A DNA stretch of 64,000 nt from Gamsiella multidivaricata (GCF_025024155.1 NW_026251710.1:868001-932000), one strand, 5' to 3'; counted from the first letter of the stretch, positions 36,099-48,081 are shown. Notes: generated from the letters alone by a model not told the origin. Numbers and translations: made by a program.

Positions 36099-36460
36099 GC
36101 AACCTCAACCCTGAAAAAAAAAATTCTTCGACTCGCTTTTTACCCGACCCATTGCATATCTCAGCAACACACCAGCATATATCATAGCATTATATAACAA
36201 CAACATCTGTTTCTTTTGTCTTTTCTTACTCAATATAAGTCGTTTTTCGACAACTGTACAATAACCGCAGGAATTGCTGTGCCCAATGCTTGTTTGTTTC
36301 TGACTGCGGCCAAAGGAGGGAAAAAACAAAATGTGGGAGGGGGGAAGGGAAAGGCATGTGGCTTATAATCCCTGGCTACTAATGGCCATATGGAGAAGAG
36401 CGAGTGCATGCGTTTCACGTTCTATTCCACATCTTTTCTAGACGACGACTTATCGCCATT
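36099..36460. other. Short spacer between DPH3 and CTNNBL1
   Basis: About 360 bp of tandem intergenic DNA presumably holds the DPH3 3' end and the CTNNBL1 promoter. No discrete element is recognised. Confidence 0.4.
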
Positions 36461-39052
36461 ATGGACATCGACAGTATCTTCAAGGTATTCTCCTCAAGAA
36501 ATGTTGCCCGCCATTCGTCATTCAGAAGAGGCTCTGGAATCCGACCATTAAAAAAAAAAAAAAAATGCAGGATGTTTGGAGCGCATGCTAATCTACCCTC
36601 CGCGTTTTATTTCATAACCATACCCTCCTAGACACCAACGGCGCCCGCGACGAAGGCTGGCGCAAAGCGTAAACTCGTTTCGCCCGAGGAGATGTACCGC
36701 AAGAATGCGCGCCATGTCAGTTATGAGGAACTCACAGGACGGAACTTTGACGTCCCCAGCGGTGAGGACTCTTCCTCTGGGAAAAAGCGCACAGTCTCCA
36801 TCGAGGACGAGGAAGATGAGTTTGGAAGAGGAGGATCAAGATTGGCGGGTGTCGCTAATCCAGACGAGGGGGAGGATGATGACCGCTTCTTTGGCGATGG
36901 ACTCACGAGCGATCAAAAGGATATCTTGGACTATGTGGATGAGATTGACCCTGAGGAGGTAAGGAAAAAGTGCACCGGATCTACAACTGTTCATTTGGAA
37001 TCAACTACGTCCTTTGCTGAAACGGTCCGCTTTTTTATTTTGCGACTCTATAGGAGAGATTTGATCTCGGAGCAGTGCGCAAGATGGTTCTCAAGTTTGA
37101 GAAGGCGATTAATAAGAACCAGGAGATGCGTGTCAAATACCCAGACGACCCTGCAAAGTTCCTGGAATCAGAAGCTGATCTGGATGAGGAAATCAAGCGC
37201 CTCATGGCCATGACTCAGGCGCCTCAACATTACGGAGTCCTTGTTGAATTAAACACCGTCGCCTCGATCCTGTCGCTTCTCACCCACGAAAACCCCGACA
37301 TTGCAATTGACGCCATTGAACTCCTCAAGGAACTCACAGACGAGGAGGTGCTGAGCGTTGGATTGGAGGAGGACGAGGAGATTGCAGGAAGTGAGAGCGA
37401 GACTGGGATGAAGATGTTTGCTGAGGCACTGGTAGATCAGGGGATGCTAGATTTGTTGGTTCAGAACTTGGAGAGACTGGATGAAGAGGAGGCGAACGAT
37501 CGACAGGGCGTATTTAACACGTTGGCGATCTTTGAGAACTTGACGTCGATTGATGTTTCGATGGCGGACAAGACTGTGTCAAAGAGCAAGTTGTTGCAGT
37601 GGATTATGAAACGGTTAAAAGTGAAGGCGTTCGATTCGAATAAGCAATACTGTAGCGAACTCTTGGCGATCCTCTTGCAGAGCAGTCCAGGTAACGGAAA
37701 CCTCTCTAAGGGTTTTTTGATGATTTGAAAGGCACCACGAGGAAATGCTGATTTTGAATCAGCTTATGCATTTGTACAATAGACAACCGAAAAACTCTTG
37801 GAAAGCTAGGAGGCATCGACAATTTGCTGCAATTCCTGGCTGTATACAAGCGCAAGGACCCCAAGGATCCGGACGAGATTGAGATGATGGAGAACCTCTT
37901 TGATGGGTTGTGTTCAGCGCTGGCAGAGAAAGAGAACAAGCGACTGTTCCTTGAAGGCGAAGGCATTGAGCTGATGGTGATCATGATCAAGGAAAAGAAG
38001 ATGGCACGCATTCGGGCGGTCAAAGTACTGGATTATGCCATGTCGACTAAAGCAGGAACGGCGAACTGTCTGCGTTTTGTTGAGATTACGGGTCTGAAGA
38101 CCCTGTTTTCAATCTTTTCCAAAAAGGTACCTTTGTTCTCGCCGTGTCACCATGAACACCCTATAGTTTTTTCTGCCCTCATATACTGATCAGCGTGCTT
38201 ACTTTTTTTCTTGTGTCTGTGTGCTTAGGGCGTCGACAAGCTGAAGAAGGCGTACAAATCATTTTCGGAAGTCGAAGAGGAGGAACACATTATTGGTATT
38301 ATGGCATCGCTCGTCCGGAATCTGCCTTTGGAATCGGGACACCGGTTGAGAGTCGTACGCAAATTTGTCGAGGACGACTACGCGAAACTGGAACGGCTTT
38401 TAGATCTTCGTGAGGGCTACGAGGCCCGGGTGAGGGCATTAGACGAAAAGATTGAGCAGGAGAACAAGGAGAGGGAACTCGATGAGGATGAGATTGCAGA
38501 GGAAGAAGCCGAGAGAGCATTGCAAAGACTGGACGCTGGATTATATGTGATGCAGTTGATTGATTTAATCCTGGCGCATTTATGTGCAGAGAACTTGGAT
38601 CTGGAAGAGAAGGAAGACCATGTGGAGGAAGAGGAAAAGGAAAGCGAGATCAAGGCGCGCGTCAGGACGTTGCTGAACCGGAGAGGACAGTCTTTGGACG
38701 ATATCAAGGACAATCTGAAAGGTATCGATCGGCATAGACGTTAGGTCTGTTTTACTGTACTCAGGATGTTGAATGCGGCACCTAACCTGTGTTTTCTATT
38801 TAATTGCTTTACTTTGTAGCGTATTTGAATGGATTGGAGGTCGACACTGCCTTGGCAGAAGGGGCGCGGACAAAATTGCTATCCCAGGCTGGATCAGGGT
38901 CCTTGGGCAGTGATGCGTCTGCTGCGACAACTGCAGAAGAGGGCGAGATTACGATGGCGAATTCAGAGACAGAGCTGACAGAGGACGAGGAAGCAGCGCT
39001 CGAGGGACTGGAAGCAAAGGAATTTGCACAATACGTCCTGGGGTTACTTTAA
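36461..39052 (+). CDS. CTNNBL1: Beta-catenin-like protein 1 (CTNNBL1), spliceosome-associated ARM-repeat protein
   Basis: Exons are 36461-36484, 36632-36958, 37054-37690, 37783-38126, 38229-38721 and 38820-39052, giving 685 residues (human 563). CTNNBL1 is a nuclear armadillo-repeat protein that binds CDC5L/PRPF31 localisation signals in the Prp19-associated complex. A basic N-terminus (KAGAKRKLVSPEE) precedes an acidic region. The ARM core then starts with VRKMVLKFEKAINKNQEMRV and KYPDDPAKFLESE, typical of the family. Later repeats include LLQSSPDNRKTLGKLGGIDN (across intron 4) and the C-terminal charged helices (DEKIEQENKERELDEDEIAE). The first coding exon is only 24 nt. It is convergent with the WASP gene; this gene is absent from Saccharomyces cerevisiae. 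Confidence 0.94.
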
Positions 39053-39621
39053 GTAGATCCATTCCATTTCAACTTGGAGACTAATAAAACGATAAAAGAT
39101 CAAACGGGCTGTAATACACCAACGCCTTTTTGAATGCATCGCAGCTGGGTTTTCCGAACAAAGAGTTGTGATTGGCGTTAAAGCATGGTACCTGGAGTCT
39201 CAAATTAAGTGTCATCAATTTTCTGGCTTTCAAGGAGCTGCAGTTCGAAATCGATTTCAGAAATAGTTGGGCAGGCCCCCATGAGCAGCATCTACTCATC
39301 CGTGGAGCTGACCGCACCAAACGATGCGTTTTATTAGCAAAATGTCGCTTTACTATGCTGCAGTGGAACCCAAACATTCCATGGCTGTCGCACAAGATCC
39401 ATGTGGCAACCCATCCATAGAACAAACCTCTGCATTTCATTAGAGACATATTTTTTTGGCGCCAATTTTTATCGCACTGCTATTAGCCTGCTACTGTTCA
39501 AATACACTTTAATCTTCTCACAAAAAACCCTGGACGAGGTTTTTTTTTTTTTTTTTTGTAATCATTCACTGGTATCGAGCTGGTCTTCCATTGGCCAAAG
39601 TCCCCGGAACAAGTTTGGCTT
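39053..39621. other. Convergent 3' spacer between CTNNBL1 and WASP
   Basis: About 570 bp between two 3' ends. A T-run at 39540-39557 lies close to the WASP stop, in its 3' flank. No other feature is seen. Confidence 0.45.
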
Positions 39622-41878
39622 TTAGTCATCCCAGTTCTCGTCGTCGCTCTCGTCCTCGTCGTCGCTGCCCGCAACGCGCGACTTTCGCATCTGCAGTGCT
39701 GCAGCCAAAGCCGACGCCAAATTGCCGCCATTACCATCATCCTCGGCCACAGGCGGCGGCGGAGGGGGAACGCCTCTCGAAGGCGATGACGAAGCTGCAC
39801 CTTCGTGAGCACCAGTCTTGCGCAGTGCGCCAATACCTCCTGCCCCTCGAATACTCTCCAACAGGTTGACACGTCCATTTGCACCGGCGTTGGTTGGAAG
39901 TGCAATGTTGGGTGCTCCGCCTCCTGGAGCGCCACCTCCTGGGGGTGGTGGAGGTGGTGGGGGTGGAGGACCACCAGTGCCTCCCATGGGGGGTGGAGGG
40001 GGAGGGGGAGGAGGGCCACCAGAGCCGCTCAAGGGAGGAGGCGGTGGGGGAGGAGGAGGACCGCCACCAGAGCTGAATCCACCAGTGGGTGGAGGCGGCG
40101 GTGGAGGTGGGGCAGTAGACGATGGCTGGAATGGTGGGGGTGGTGGAGGGGGGGGAGCAACAGCGGGGACATAGGCACCACGGATTGGAGGAGGTGGAGG
40201 TGGGGGTGCAGCGCTCGACGACGGAGGTCCGTACGAGGGACGAGGGGGTGGTGGAGGAGCAGCCTGCACATGGCGCGCAGGGGTTGGTGGAGGCTGTGGC
40301 GGCTCGGGCGAAGGGGGCGCGGCAACAGCAACGGGCGTGTGATCGCGGCTGGGCAGTACTGGTGGTGCATGCACAGGACGCGATTGGCGTGATGGAGGTG
40401 GTCGCGGAGGGGCACGACGCGACGCTGGCGGAGGTGGTGGTGGAGGTTTCGTGGTCGGCTTCATCACTGGCAGCACGGATGGCGGCGGCACTGCTCCAGC
40501 CGATGGCGAGCGCTGATGTCCTGCTCCTGGCGCTGGAGTTGGTCGAGTACGACTTGCCGGAGCAGCGGGCGCCGGCTTGGATGCTGCACCAGGCCCGCCG
40601 CGCGACTGCACAAACTGGTTCACAAACTCGGCATTGTTCTGGATATCCTCCTGGCTGACACCCATCTTGTCCAATTGCTCAAATAGATTCTTCCACTCGG
40701 GATCGATGTTCTGGACCTAGTCGTGTGCAAGGAAGTAATATGGTTGCATGTCAGTGAAATACACCTTGATGATGCAGGGAAGATGCAAAACACAGTGGGC
40801 ACATACATTGAAGCCCTTGTCGGGATCCCATCCAATGTGGCCCAAATGTCGGAAGTTGGAGGGTAGACCGATCTGCGTCTTGTCCAGCTTGCCCTTGGTG
40901 CCTTTCTTTTCTTTCTTGCTGCCAAAGAATCCGCTCTTTCTCGATTTTGGAGTACTGCCTGGAGACCCATTGGGCGACTTTGCTATTAATATCCCGAACG
41001 AATATTAGTGATGAGCCCTCTCGTTTATCCTCAAATACTTTCGCACGGCACCAGGGGCCAAGAAGAACAACCCAATATATGAGCGCTGCCTACCTTTCTT
41101 GAGCGAATCACGGCTTGAGACCTTCTTGTAGAAGACACCTGCCTCCTGGTCATCTGCAAAGGAGAATGCAGCCAAACAATTCTGTATATCATATTCGTCA
41201 TAGATGATGCACCCAAAAGTCGAAGGGAAGAGAAGTTAGCAAGATGGTTTCTCTCCGCAGCGGTCGAAATTCATGTTGTATAGCCCAAAAGGCTGAGGCT
41301 TACATCGAGGGCGAAGGTATGGAAGAAGGATCGCTCCTGGGTGTACTCAAAGTTCTCATACAGCTCCTGTTCCCAAATGACGCCTCGGGAGCCCTACAAT
41401 ACACAGAGTGGAAAGTAACAAGGTGTCAGTGTGCTGTTACAGGCGACATTCATCTACGCACCAACGAGTTCAATTAAGATTTTGCTTGCTCTTTACCATA
41501 AGGTCCACGATGCGGAACAAGAAAGTGCTCTTTGTCTGCACAAAGGCGAGGCCGCCCATGATGCCAGAGTATGTCCATGAGTTTGGGTCTGGATAGGCAA
41601 CGTACAATCGAGCGACGGTGGCAGTGATAATCCTCTATTAATTGAGTCATGGTGGCGGGAAGAAAAGGGTTAGTTTCAAACTCATAATGGGTAGTATCAA
41701 TGACGATATATATCGCAAGTAGGCCAGAAAGGGCAAACAGGTTGCACACAGTTGGAAAGCGAATGCAAAGAGCTGATTGCAGTTTCAGTGGTACTGCATC
41801 CTTTACCTGGGTGGTTGTGGGCAAGGCACGCTTGATGGCGGCCTTGTCCTCTGGGTTGTGGAGGGTCACACTTGGCAT
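39622..41878 (-). CDS. LAS17: Wiskott-Aldrich syndrome protein (WASP/Las17) with WH1, CRIB, poly-Pro, WH2 and acidic tail
   Basis: Minus-strand exons are 41807-41878, 41497-41634, 41304-41393, 41094-41181, 40807-40982 and 39622-40716, giving 552 residues. The WH1 domain (about 5-125) shows VARLYVAYPDPNSWTYSGIM, GLAFVQTKSTFLFRIVDL, then GVIWEQELYENFEY, FFHTFALD and LAAFSFADDQEAGVFYKKV. A CRIB motif follows (IGLPSNFRHLGHIGWDP), preceded by a basic patch (GFFGSKKEKKGTKGK) that could bind PIP2. About 220 residues of poly-Pro bind profilin and SH3 proteins. One WH2 segment (GRVNLLESIRGAGGIGALRK) and an acidic end with the penultimate Trp (DDENWDD) bind actin and Arp2/3. It drives actin nucleation at endocytic sites. 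The CRIB suggests direct Cdc42/Rac control, unlike yeast Las17. Confidence 0.94.
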
Positions 41879-42246
41879 GGTGAGCACGGAGAAACGGTCG
41901 GTTGTTGTAGTGCCTCCTGTCTCTTTCTCACAATGTCAGTGTGGTTGCGTGTGTGTGTATGTGCGTGTTTTTGTGTCCGTCCCTCTCTCTTCGTTGAATG
42001 AGCTTGGTTTGTTCAAGGATGGAACTAATGAAGACTGAAGATGGCAAAAAAGAGAAATAGAGAAGGAAGCGTTGACCGAAAAGTGGGACGAAACAAAATT
42101 TATTCGAGCCTTGAGTGTATCGAGATAGACAAAAGAAAGCCTACAGCCTCATTCATCACGTCATGTATCCATCCTTGTGTCGTTTATTCGTTGGTATCCT
42201 CATGAGAGGTAATCTACGTGTATCCAGCATTGTGTAATCGCTGCCT
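41879..42246. promoter_or_regulatory. Spacer between WASP start and Kes1-like 3' end
   Basis: About 370 bp hold the presumed WASP promoter (minus strand) and the Kes1-like 3' flank. A (TG)n-type run (TGTGTGTGTATGTGCGTG) sits at about 41948-41965. Confidence 0.4.
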
Positions 42247-43711
42247 TTATGGCTGGCGCAGCCTCCAATGGGGCTTGAGATCGTCCTCCTTCAAGGCCTT
42301 AGGGCCCACAGCATCCGTCAGCTGCTTCTTCAGCGATGCAAACGCCCGGCCAGTCTCGTCACTGTCCTCGCTCACCAGTTCAAACACCAGAAGTGCATCT
42401 GCCTGCGTCTCGCCCTTCTCCTTGCGGGTCTTGGCCAACACTCGCTGTGCTTCCTCGATCTGCGACTTTTCTTTAGAGGCAGCTGCAAAATCCTTGGCGT
42501 TGATCGCGTTCGTGACGCTCGACCACAGCTGGTGTGACTCCAACGGGCCCTGCTCCGGTACGGGTTTGATCTCGGGTGGGACGCTCTTGTCCGAGTCCGA
42601 ATCAAAGAATAGGGTAGTCTCGTTCTTCTTGACATCGGTAAAGTTCGACACACCGCTCCACAAGCCCTGGGCAGTGTAGAAGGCACTGCCTCCGTTGATG
42701 GGCTTCAATGTCGCCTTGAAACTGTGACGCTCACCAGAAAAGTAGCCTCTAGTGCTGTAGTCAATCGTGGTCAACAATCCTGCACTGCTCACGATGTAGG
42801 TGGTTCCCGACAGCTCCACAAATGGGCGTGCAGTGACCATGCCACGGATGTTGAGCGAAGGCAGCGTAATGAGGTAGTGCTCTTTGAACTCAGGCAAGGT
42901 TAGGATCGCATGGCCTGTTTGCGACACATCGATTCCTGCAGGCATAGCGAAGCGCGATTTCTGACCGCAGTGTCCCTCTAAGATGACACCAGCCTTCTTG
43001 TTCTCGAGATGGAATCCCATGATCTGTCACAGAGCACATAGAATGGGGGAATAAACAAAAAAAAAAGTCAGGATAAGACGAAGAGATATTCAGATCTGCA
43101 CACCTAAAAGACGACCCAACAATTGTACCACAGACACTTACAGGAGGGTGATGGCTGACTTGCTCTGCCTTCAAAACGGTATCGCCAGTCTCCTCGTCAC
43201 CAGTCCATTGAGCAAAGTATTGCTCGCCGAGGATTGGGTTGTAGGGCTTCTTTTCCATGCCAGCAGACGTTGATCGAGAGGTGTAAGATCCGTAAAGGGT
43301 CGAGATAAACCAGCGAGTGGCATTCAGCAGGCGCTCCTCAGGAGTCTTGCCCTTGGAGATGGATGCAAACAACTTGGGATGGTCGCCCCAATATTGGCTA
43401 TGAGAAACAGAGGGAACACTCATGGTCAACTTTTTTTGATTTTCTGCGAGTGGAATCACACAGGGTACAAAATGTAGTGTGAAAAGGGATCAATTGCTTC
43501 AGGCTGGCTTCTTAGCTGTGCATCTTCACATGTTCACGCACCTGTATTCAAGCAGGCTGACGGAGCTTAACAGGAAGCTGGGGCAAGTCAAACTGGAGAG
43601 ATCGCCCGAGAACTGGGCCAATGTCGAGATAAAGGAACGGAACGAGTCCTTTTGCTCAGCAGGCACCTCTGCGGCAGCGCCCTCGTCCTCGAAGTTGTCC
43701 TTGTTGCTCAT
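42247..43711 (-). CDS. KES1: Oxysterol-binding protein homologue, Kes1/Osh4 type
   Basis: Minus-strand exons are 43542-43711, 43142-43397 and 42247-43023, giving 400 residues, the size of short ORPs that consist of the ligand-binding domain only. The signature EQVSHHPP lies at residues about 135-142, ending exactly at the second intron. Other family blocks are FISTLAQFSGDLSSLTCPSF, SQYWGDHPKLFASI, KKPYNPILGEQYFAQW, GFHLENKKAGVILEGHCGQK and the C-terminal KPHWRLRQP. Such proteins exchange sterol for PI4P between membranes, in yeast at the Golgi, where Osh4 opposes Sec14. There is no PH domain, ankyrin repeats or FFAT motif visible. It lies head-to-head with the zinc transporter, with a tRNA gene between. 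Confidence 0.93.
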
Positions 43712-44282
43712 GGTTGGAATTGAGTGTGGTTTGGTGGATGCAAAGTAGTGTTTGGAGAGGGGAGAAGAAAAAAGAGATGAGGGCTGTTAAAAAAAAAAAA
43801 AAAAAAAAAAGACAGACAGACAGACGCCCTTCTGGCTACAAGGCAAGCAAGCAGCTGCAAGAGACGTCACTTTCACAAAAATGCAACCCCTTTTGGGCTG
43901 TGTGGTCTTCATGATTGGACGTCGTGTGGTCGGTCTAAACGAACAGCAACCAATTGGTTTGGTAAGCTCGACTTGGCTTGATACCTTCGATAGTTCACTT
44001 CAACCATGCACATCATCCTTACTCATGGGAGGAGCAGGAATAATATTAACCGGCGTGCAACTGGGCGCTTTTGATATCAGGTCATATTCACCTTCAAAAC
44101 CTTAGAAACAACTCTTTACGCTACGCTTGTCCTGTGCTGGACAAAAATGTCAATCTGGCACAGACCTCATTCTCGTGCCAATGTACCATTTGTACCATTG
44201 CATTGATTGCATTGACACAAAAAACAATGTGGTATATTACTCCAAGACACCACCAAAAGATAGAAAAAAGACGCCATAAAGT

Positions 44283-44287
44283 AAAAA
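44283..44287 (-). terminator. Pol III terminator of tRNA-Asn
   Basis: TTTTT on the minus strand begins 5 bases past the mature 3' end of the tRNA, the expected position and form for RNA polymerase III termination. Confidence 0.75.
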
Positions 44288-44292
44288 GATAC

Positions 44293-44365
44293 GCTCCTGG
44301 GTGGGCTTGAACCACCAACCTCCTGATTAACAGTCAGACGCGCTAACCAATTGCGCCACAGAAGC
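44293..44365 (-). tRNA. tRNA-Asn (anticodon GUU)
   Basis: 73 bases, no intron. The minus strand folds as a complete cloverleaf. The acceptor stem GCTTCTG pairs with CAGGAGC with one G-T pair. The D arm is GCGC-AATTGGTTA-GCGC, the anticodon loop CTGTTAA carries GTT, the variable loop is AGGTT, and the T arm is GGTGG-TTCAAGC-CCACC. The internal A box (TGGCGCAATTGG) and B box (GGTTCAAGCCC) are intact. A run of five T follows in the minus direction (44283-44287), a pol III terminator. CCA is not encoded, as usual in eukaryotes. Confidence 0.96.
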
Positions 44366-44468
44366 CGATTTGACATGTTTGAGATGCCCAGTGTTGGAAA
44401 TATTCTTTTATATATCCATATTGACTAATGCGTAATGCTATAAAAGCAACAGAAATTACGTCATAGAT

Positions 44469-44844
44469 TTGCATGGATTTACTGCAGAGTGAGGTCAACG
44501 GATACATTTGCGACGCTGACCACTGTCCTTGTGGTGCGTTGCTCGCCGATTATATAAACGGAGGCTACCCTGGCCCCGTGCTCGACCCAGGCGCAACCGA
44601 TCAGACGCTGCTGGACTGCTTGCAAGGGAGGAGGCGGTTGACAACCATGGAGGGGATGGGGAAGATACCCCTTTTGTAACAATTTTTAACACGTTGATGA
44701 GGTGTGGAAATTGTTGCGCAGGCCCGGGAATGTGGCCTGCCTTTTGGTGACTCTGGACGGGTTCTGCATTGACGGGAGAGACGACTATAGTTGACCACTG
44801 CGACTCGAGAGACATTGTTATAGAAATTGCATGGATTTACTGCA
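44469..44844. repeat. Perfect 18-bp direct repeats flanking a 340-bp segment (possible insertion)
   Basis: TTGCATGGATTTACTGCA occurs at 44469-44486 and again at 44827-44844. The 340 bp between them (44487-44826) carries no gene and no inverted ends. It holds a TATA-like TTATATAAAC at about 44552 and a GC-rich centre. The arrangement fits a target-site duplication around an inserted, possibly retrotransposed, sequence next to a tRNA gene. Recombination or coincidence cannot be excluded. Confidence 0.55.
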
Positions 44845-45143
44845 TAATATACTTACGTTCAGTTGAGGATCTACCATCGAAAATTTCCAGAAAGAGAGGG
44901 CTGGGTCGAGCCTAGGTCGAGCCTAGATGTCAAGTCCAGCCGGCTGAAGCTGTAGCTAGCTGTATGCAGCAAGAGAGATCTTCCAGAAATGGGTACGATC
45001 AAAGCGCACTTCGCTGTTTGAAATCTGATGGTGTGCTTGATTAGCTTCTTTTTTTTTTTTTTTTTTTCCTTCTTTCTCTTCCTCCTCTTCTCTTGAACAA
45101 ACCAATCCAACCCCAACTCCTCCCTCCTCTTTTCAGCAGCAGA

Positions 45144-47722
45144 ATGGGTCCCAAACCAAAGAGAAAGAACACCGGCAAAAAGACCCTTGCCAGCCTTAAG
45201 GCCCAGGTCTCATCAACCAATTCGTCTGGATCTGCTTCCCCCACATCCACCTCTGCATCAACCGTACCTACCACGGCGCTCTCCCCTCCCGCTACTCCCA
45301 CGACCCTATCCCGTCCTTCCTCGACCATCAACCACATCGCTGTTCCAGTAACCAGAAACGTCCCCTTGACAGACGAGCAGAAACAGAAACTGCATGACTC
45401 TGAGAGCGAGGACAGCAACAAGAACAACAACAATAGCAGCGAAGACCAGCCGCTTCTTCAGTCAGAACAGGAGCAGAAGCAGGAGCAGCACTCACGTAGC
45501 CCTCACAGATCACCCACTTTGCCCTCAGAATCAACAGAGACCAATGACCATGAGCACGAGCATGGGCACGAGCACGAGCACTCCCACCCACATTCACTCT
45601 CACACTCGCACTCGCACTCCAGCAGCAAGCATATTCATGCTCCTCAGAGCCTTGTAGACAATCAGAGTGTCATTCACACGTTGCCCAAGGATACGACGCC
45701 TTTGAAGCAATCGCTGAATCTGAGCTACGGTGCCACTTCGGGTCCAGTGGTTGTCACTATCGATGGTCCCGGCTCGCCCCCATTGCGGCCCTTGACACCC
45801 CCTCCGATCGCCTGCAAGGGCGTCCTTATCACGAACGAGTCCACCAAGAACAAGCGCAAGCTGATCTTTGTCACTATTCTCTGCTTGTGCTTCTTTACTA
45901 TCGAGATTATCGGAGGTTACTTTGCAGAGTCGCTGGCACTCATGAGCGATGCCTTCCATCTGTTGTCCGGTATGTGTTCTTATTGCTCGTAAAATTTTTT
46001 TTTCTTTTGCAACGGCCAGGTCTTTGGTGTGTCCGTGGTTGTCAATTAGACGCTCGCCCCTTGCTCTTTTTTTTTTTTTTTTTTTTTTTACTTTCAAAGT
46101 GTGCAAGGAATGCTACGACCGCACTCCTGTTTTCCCCTTCTTTCTACTATTACGATCACTGTGCGCATATTCGTTCCATCTTTGCACCAGGACATGTCTT
46201 TATTGAAATTCCAGTCTCTGCTCGAATACACAGCATGCTGATCAAAGTGGGCTCTTCTTGAAAAACGATAGATGTGGTCAGCTTCATGGTGTCGCTGATT
46301 GCCATCTGGCTTTCGGAACAGCCTGCAACCAAGCGCCACTCCTTTGGATATCACCGCGCGGAGGTTCTTGCAGCATTGATGTCTGTGTTTATCATCTGGA
46401 TCTTGACCGCAGTTTTGCTGATGGAAGCATTTGAGCGCATCAAGAACCCGCACACGATTGATGGCAAGATGATGTGCGTCGTCGCCAGTATTGGTGTGGG
46501 CATCAATATCATGTATGTTTTTACTTGTACCCCTTTTGTCTTTGCTTGATGTTGCTCCGTAATGTAAACAATAGAGAGTAGCAAGTACTAACTAACCAAC
46601 AACACTATATCAGTCTTGCGTTCGCTCTGGGACATGATCACGGACATGACCACGGACATGGGCATGGACACGGGCATGGACACGAGCATGGACACAGCCA
46701 CGGCCACGATCATGACCACGATCATGGCCACGAACACGACCACTTCCATGAGCATGGCAATGGTACTTCCCACGCGCATGACCACAATGCTAATGGCATC
46801 AACAATAAGGCTGTCGTTGCCAAAAAGAAGGTACAGTATGCAGAGGAAGGAGAAGATAATGGAATATGATTTTTGCGCCCTGATGTTTCGATTGTCGTAT
46901 TGACCTTTCGTTCCTTTTCTATTTGACGATACAGGAGATCAACATCAACGTCAAGGCAGCGACGCTTCACGTTATTGGTGATTTGATTTCCTCAGTGGTA
47001 CGTGACATTTTTGGCGTGGATGGCATACAATTGAACTAGTACAGAATATTGTTTTAACATTCTTTTTCTGTGGTATCCTTGAATCCTGACTTGTAGGGCG
47101 TGTTGGTGGCCTCGATTGTTATTATGATCAAGCCGGCCTGGACGATTGTTGATCCAATTTGCACAGTGTTTTTCTCAATTCTGGTCATGTTCACTACCTA
47201 TCGTCTTGTAATGGACAGCCTTGTGATCCTTATGGAGGGCACACCCACGCACATTGATCCTGAGGAAATTGAGGCGAGTCTTTTGAAGATTCCGGGAGTA
47301 GTTCTAGTGCACGATCTGCATGTCTGGAACTTGACTGCTGGCAAGGTAACTAACAAGGAGGCCCATGGGGACCTTTCAAGAAAACGATACCCATCCTTTA
47401 CCCCCATTTTTTTTTTTTTTTTTTTTGGAATACTTGGAGGAATATGAACTAATGGCTATTTTGTTAAATGAAACTATAGGCGTCAATGGCGGTTCATTTG
47501 CAGCTGGCACCGACGAGTCACCACACGGACCAGGGTCTGACGATGGCGGACTATGACCGGATTCTGACGGAGGCGCAGAACGTGGTATGTGGACGGTTCG
47601 AGATCCATCATTCGACCATCCAGCTGGAGACGGCGTCGAACTCGAGCGAGCATTGTAGGCCAGAGATGTGCTGGAACGAACCTTCGCCTGCCAATGGGCG
47701 TACGGGTTACAATGCCGTGTAG
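45144..47722 (+). CDS. CDF (SLC30/ZnT) family zinc transporter with His-rich N-terminus and loop
   Basis: Exons are 45144-45969, 46272-46512, 46614-46830, 46935-46997, 47097-47345 and 47480-47722, giving 612 residues. A cytosolic N-terminus of about 235 residues includes a His-rich stretch ([20 protein letters not shown]). TM1-2 contain the CDF signature [19 protein letters not shown], supplying the H-x3-D zinc site. Then come [12 protein letters not shown] (TM3) and TM4. A second His-rich cytosolic loop begins [22 protein letters not shown]5 has [11 protein letters not shown] (second H-x3-D) and TM6 follows. The C-terminal domain has [18 protein letters not shown]. Two HxxxD sites indicate zinc, exported from the cytosol into a vacuole or secretory organelle in exchange for protons. 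It is nearest to ZnT2/3/8 and yeast Zrc1/Cot1. Confidence 0.94.
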
Positions 47723-48081
47723 AAAAGAGAGAAGAGATGAGAGATCTAGTTTCTTTTTTACACTGAGGACGAGGGAGATATTTTTGCATATACACATACA
47801 GTCTTTATCGATCTAGAATAAAGCAACAAGACTAAAAAAAATTAAAGCGGCTCGAGGATGTAGAATGCTTGACAATCGCGGATCACTGGTTTTTTATGCC
47901 ATCAGAGATGTTTATAAGCGGTGGGGGAAACATACATCACATCTCGATTGCTCGCAAGAAAGATGCATCTTCTCAACCCAAAAAAAGAAATATTGGAAAC
48001 TTTCTGTATGCATGACTTTATCTTTCACTTTTATGAATTTTCTGGACGATATAGGAGAAATAGTAAAAAAAAACGCGTTGT
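47723..48081. other. Convergent 3' spacer
   Basis: About 360 bp lie between the 3' ends of the zinc transporter and the 1061-residue protein gene. No feature is recognised beyond short A-runs. Confidence 0.45.

Larger units (their letters stand above)
43712..45143. promoter_or_regulatory. Divergent intergenic region with tRNA gene between Kes1-like and zinc transporter genes
   Basis: About 1.4 kb contain both promoters, the tRNA-Asn gene, an A-run plus (GACA)n at 43789-43824, the 18-bp repeat pair, a doubled 11-mer GGTCGAGCCTA at 44903-44924 and a T-run at 45049-45067 just upstream of the transporter start. Confidence 0.45.

Noticed and set aside
39818..40658. Long plus-strand open frames rich in Gly and Trp
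   Set aside because: They are antisense shadows of the WASP poly-proline region, where CCN codons read as GGN on the other strand.
40119..40658. Possible nested gene on the plus strand inside WASP
   Set aside because: The frame disappears outside the poly-proline segment and has no conserved features.
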